Positions 22,177 to 23,214 of a DNA stretch of 23,214 bases are shown here, piece after piece. Below the pieces are notes generated by a model, which saw nothing but the letters and a program-made list of their open reading frames with translations, had not been told where the DNA came from and searched no databases. Position 1 is the stretch's first letter. The number at the start of each line of letters is the position of its first letter. The stretch is from assembly GCA_036394195.1 (NCBI GenBank), contig DASWFO010000168.1, positions 1-23,214 of the forward strand, given 5' to 3'. The DNA comes from DATJPD01 sp036394195. GTDB lineage: Bacteria; Pseudomonadota; Alphaproteobacteria; CACIAM-22H2. Made by a program: the position numbers and the translations under genes.

Positions 22177-22222
22177 GCCGCCAGTTAGAGCATGACGGAC
22201 CGCGGTGTTCCAGCGCCACGGG

Positions 22223-22239
22223 CTTCAGGCTCCCTGAAG
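22223..22239. promoter_or_regulatory. Probable LysR operator
   Basis: Perfect inverted repeat CTTCAGG-CTC-CCTGAAG, with the T-N11-A pattern of LysR sites. It lies 47 bases upstream of the LysR start, and 10 bases before a weak TTGTTC (22249-22254) / TATGAA (22273-22278) pair facing the small gene at 22308. It could serve autoregulation and divergent activation. Confidence 0.65.
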
Positions 22240-22307
22240 TCACCCGGCTTGTTCGATCGGCTGGCCTGCCCATATGAATCCGGTCGGCGCGGTATGGGAG
22301 GTGTCAC

Positions 22308-22559
22308 ATGTCCGATCTTGTCGTGGATCGTCTGGAGGATCTTGGCCAACGGCTGAACGATGCGTTCCGCCGCCTCCAAGGCTCCGGCAGCAGTGTCGCT
22401 CAGCATCGCGAACAGGGTGAGCGGCTGCGCCGCCGCCACGGCGAGTTGCAGGCTCACACGAAGGGCGGCGCCGGCGTGGGCGACCGGGAAATCAAGGCGC
22501 TCGAGGACGCGGTCGACCGCTGGGTCACGGGCGTGGATCAGCGGTTTGCGAAGGGCTAG
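22308..22559 (+). CDS. Small coiled-coil-like protein, 83 residues, function unknown
   Basis: 83-residue soluble protein, mostly charged helix: SDLVVDRLEDLGQRLNDAFR (2-21), then GEREQ-type polar turns, and a final helix EIKALEDAVDRWVTGVDQRF. The heptad-like spacing of Leu/Val suggests a short coiled coil. No family is recognised. The gene is supported by GGGAGG (22296-22301) six bases before the ATG and by high third-position GC throughout. An antisense reading of similar length (22185-22457) lacks a ribosome site. It diverges from the LysR gene with the probable operator between them, so it may be a target of that regulator. It converges on the 67-residue gene with 19 bases between stops. 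Confidence 0.62.
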   Translation: MSDLVVDRLEDLGQRLNDAFRRLQGSGSSVAQHREQGERLRRRHGELQAHTKGGAGVGDREIKALEDAVDRWVTGVDQRFAKG

Positions 22560-22578
22560 GCCTCAAGCCCGGCCATTA

Positions 22579-22782
22579 TCAGGCGTCGCCGCCATTCGCC
22601 GGCGGGACCACGCGCAGATGCGTCCTCGCTCTGGCCTCGGCCGATTCTTCGATCGATGACGCGAGCTGTTCGCATTGCGCGGCGATCGCCATGAGCCGCG
22701 CGCGAATGACGCCGCTCTTATCCGTCGCCGCAAGCTCGCGGAATTTTTGCGCCTGCTCGCGCAAGCCGATTGTGCGATCCAT
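22579..22782 (-). CDS. Small helical protein, 67 residues, function unknown
   Basis: 67-residue protein starting MDRTIGLREQAQKFRELAAT with the core ARLMAIAAQCEQLASSIEES, an amphipathic helical hairpin. This pattern (REQAxxFRELAxxxxxxxxR..L..IAxxxExLA) is common among small hypothetical proteins of Bradyrhizobium and relatives, and I use it as one hint of the host group. The ATG at 22782 with a G-rich GGGGG just upstream is preferred over a start at 22890 whose extra 36 residues look non-coding. Nothing shows its function. It lies between a convergent small gene and the end of an ABC ATPase gene on the same strand, 177 bases away. Confidence 0.62.
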   Translation of the reverse strand: MDRTIGLREQAQKFRELAATDKSGVIRARLMAIAAQCEQLASSIEESAEARARTHLRVVPPANGGDA

Positions 22783-22924
22783 CGTGCCCCCGCCCGAGCC
22801 CACACGATCACGCGGAACAGAGTACGGCGGCCCTAGCCCGTCCGCAATCCGCCGGATGTCGAATTCCGGGCGGAGTGACGCAAAAACCACCGCATTTGGC
22901 GCATTCCCCCGATGTCTGCGGCCT

Positions 22925-22940
22925 GCGCATCTTTGTGCGC
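22925..22940 (-). other. Weak hairpin after the ABC ATPase gene
   Basis: GCGCA-TCTTTG-TGCGC, a 5-bp stem 20 bases beyond the ABC ATPase stop on the minus strand. There is no proper T-run, so terminator function is uncertain. Confidence 0.3.
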
Positions 22941-22959
22941 TTAAAGCATCAACGCCCGA

Positions 22960-23214
22960 TCATACGGTCGCCAGCGTCGCCATGCAGCGGATGCAGCGGG
23001 CGCGATGCCCTGATGCCACCTCGACCTCGGGCGGCTGGGCGGCCTCGCATTCCGCAACGACGCTGCGGCAACGCGGCGCAAAAGCACAGCCGGGCGGCAG
23101 GTCCGCGAGATCGGGCGGCGCGCCCGGAATGGCCTCGAGGCGGGCACCCTTCTGGACCGCGTGGCCGGCGCGCGAGGCCAGCAGGCCCTGCGTGTAGGGA
23201 TGCGCGGGTGTGCG
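22960..23214 (-). CDS. Oligopeptide/dipeptide ABC transporter ATPase, C-terminal part
   Basis: The last 84 codons of an OppD/DppD-type ATP-binding protein; the 5' part lies beyond the window. The reading starts in the diagnostic oligo-HPY region (PAHPYTQGLLASR). It then has IPGAPPDLADLPPGCAFAPR with the cysteine-rich tail typical of peptide ABC ATPases (CAFAPRCRSVVAECE and RARCIRC), and ends in MATLATV. The nucleotide-binding motifs are outside the window. It would power uptake of peptides or nickel-like substrates at the inner membrane; the substrate cannot be told. Nearby genes do not show that it belongs to the FDH group. Confidence 0.9.
   Translation of the reverse strand, partial: RTPAHPYTQGLLASRAGHAVQKGARLEAIPGAPPDLADLPPGCAFAPRCRSVVAECEAAQPPEVEVASGHRARCIRCMATLATV

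Noticed and set aside
22185..22457. 90-codon minus-strand open frame upstream of LysR
   Set aside because: The plus-strand 83-residue gene has a strong ribosome site and better third-position GC; the minus reading does not.
1..23214. CRISPR array, tRNA, rRNA, insertion sequence or phage genes
   Set aside because: No spaced repeat series, cloverleaf-like sequence, transposase motif or phage protein was seen on either strand.

Overview
The window is GC-rich DNA with strong G/C bias at third codon positions. Every gene family recognised fits an alphaproteobacterium of the Hyphomicrobiales (Bradyrhizobium/Rhodopseudomonas/Xanthobacteraceae-like). The clues are TRAP transporters, a Tat-exported molybdenum formate dehydrogenase with DUF3305/DUF3306/DUF6352 companions, and small REAQxFRELA-type proteins. 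I see no tRNA, rRNA, CRISPR array or insertion sequence. The assignment rests on gene families only, since no database could be searched.

Left part (1-4.6 kb): a sugar-acid module. A FadR-type GntR regulator and a uronate dehydrogenase run leftward. A complete TRAP transporter (dctP-dctQ-dctM) runs rightward. The divergent intergenic region holds a clear palindrome, so import and first oxidation of a hexuronate-like substrate are probably controlled together.

Middle (4.6-8.1 kb): a two-domain VOC/extradiol-dioxygenase-like protein, a 780-base stretch without a convincing intact gene (a 20-bp tandem duplication, a probable broken small ORF, and a run of hairpins), an alpha/beta hydrolase, and a class II aldolase-family protein that seems to lack the usual catalytic glutamate. 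These could belong to an aromatic or sugar-acid degradation route, but the substrate is not visible.

Right part (8.1-22.2 kb): a formate dehydrogenase (FDH) island. The core operon, reading leftward from about 18.3 kb, is: an HTH-TorD chaperone fusion, the small FDH-region Tat target, the catalytic alpha subunit (cysteine rather than selenocysteine), the four-cluster beta subunit and the cytochrome b gamma subunit. Upstream in the same direction is a tightly overlapping five-gene unit (LysR regulator, biotin/lipoate-ligase-like protein, DUF6352, DUF3305, DUF3306) ending in its own terminator. Beyond the gamma gene lie a Tat-exported iron superoxide dismutase, a secreted seven-bladed WD40 propeller, a 43-residue membrane peptide with a near-consensus promoter, a class I cytochrome c, and a 680-residue multi-cluster iron-sulfur protein. 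Together they suggest periplasmic formate oxidation feeding electrons to quinone, with dedicated maturation, electron-transfer and oxidative-protection parts.

Right edge (22.2-23.2 kb): two small conserved-looking genes of unknown function and the C-terminal end of an oligopeptide-type ABC transporter ATPase that runs off the window.

The most unusual items are the HTH-TorD fusion with a palindrome inside its own predicted promoter, the ligase-like protein without the catalytic lysine, and the secreted WD40/cytochrome c/43-residue peptide group beside FDH.
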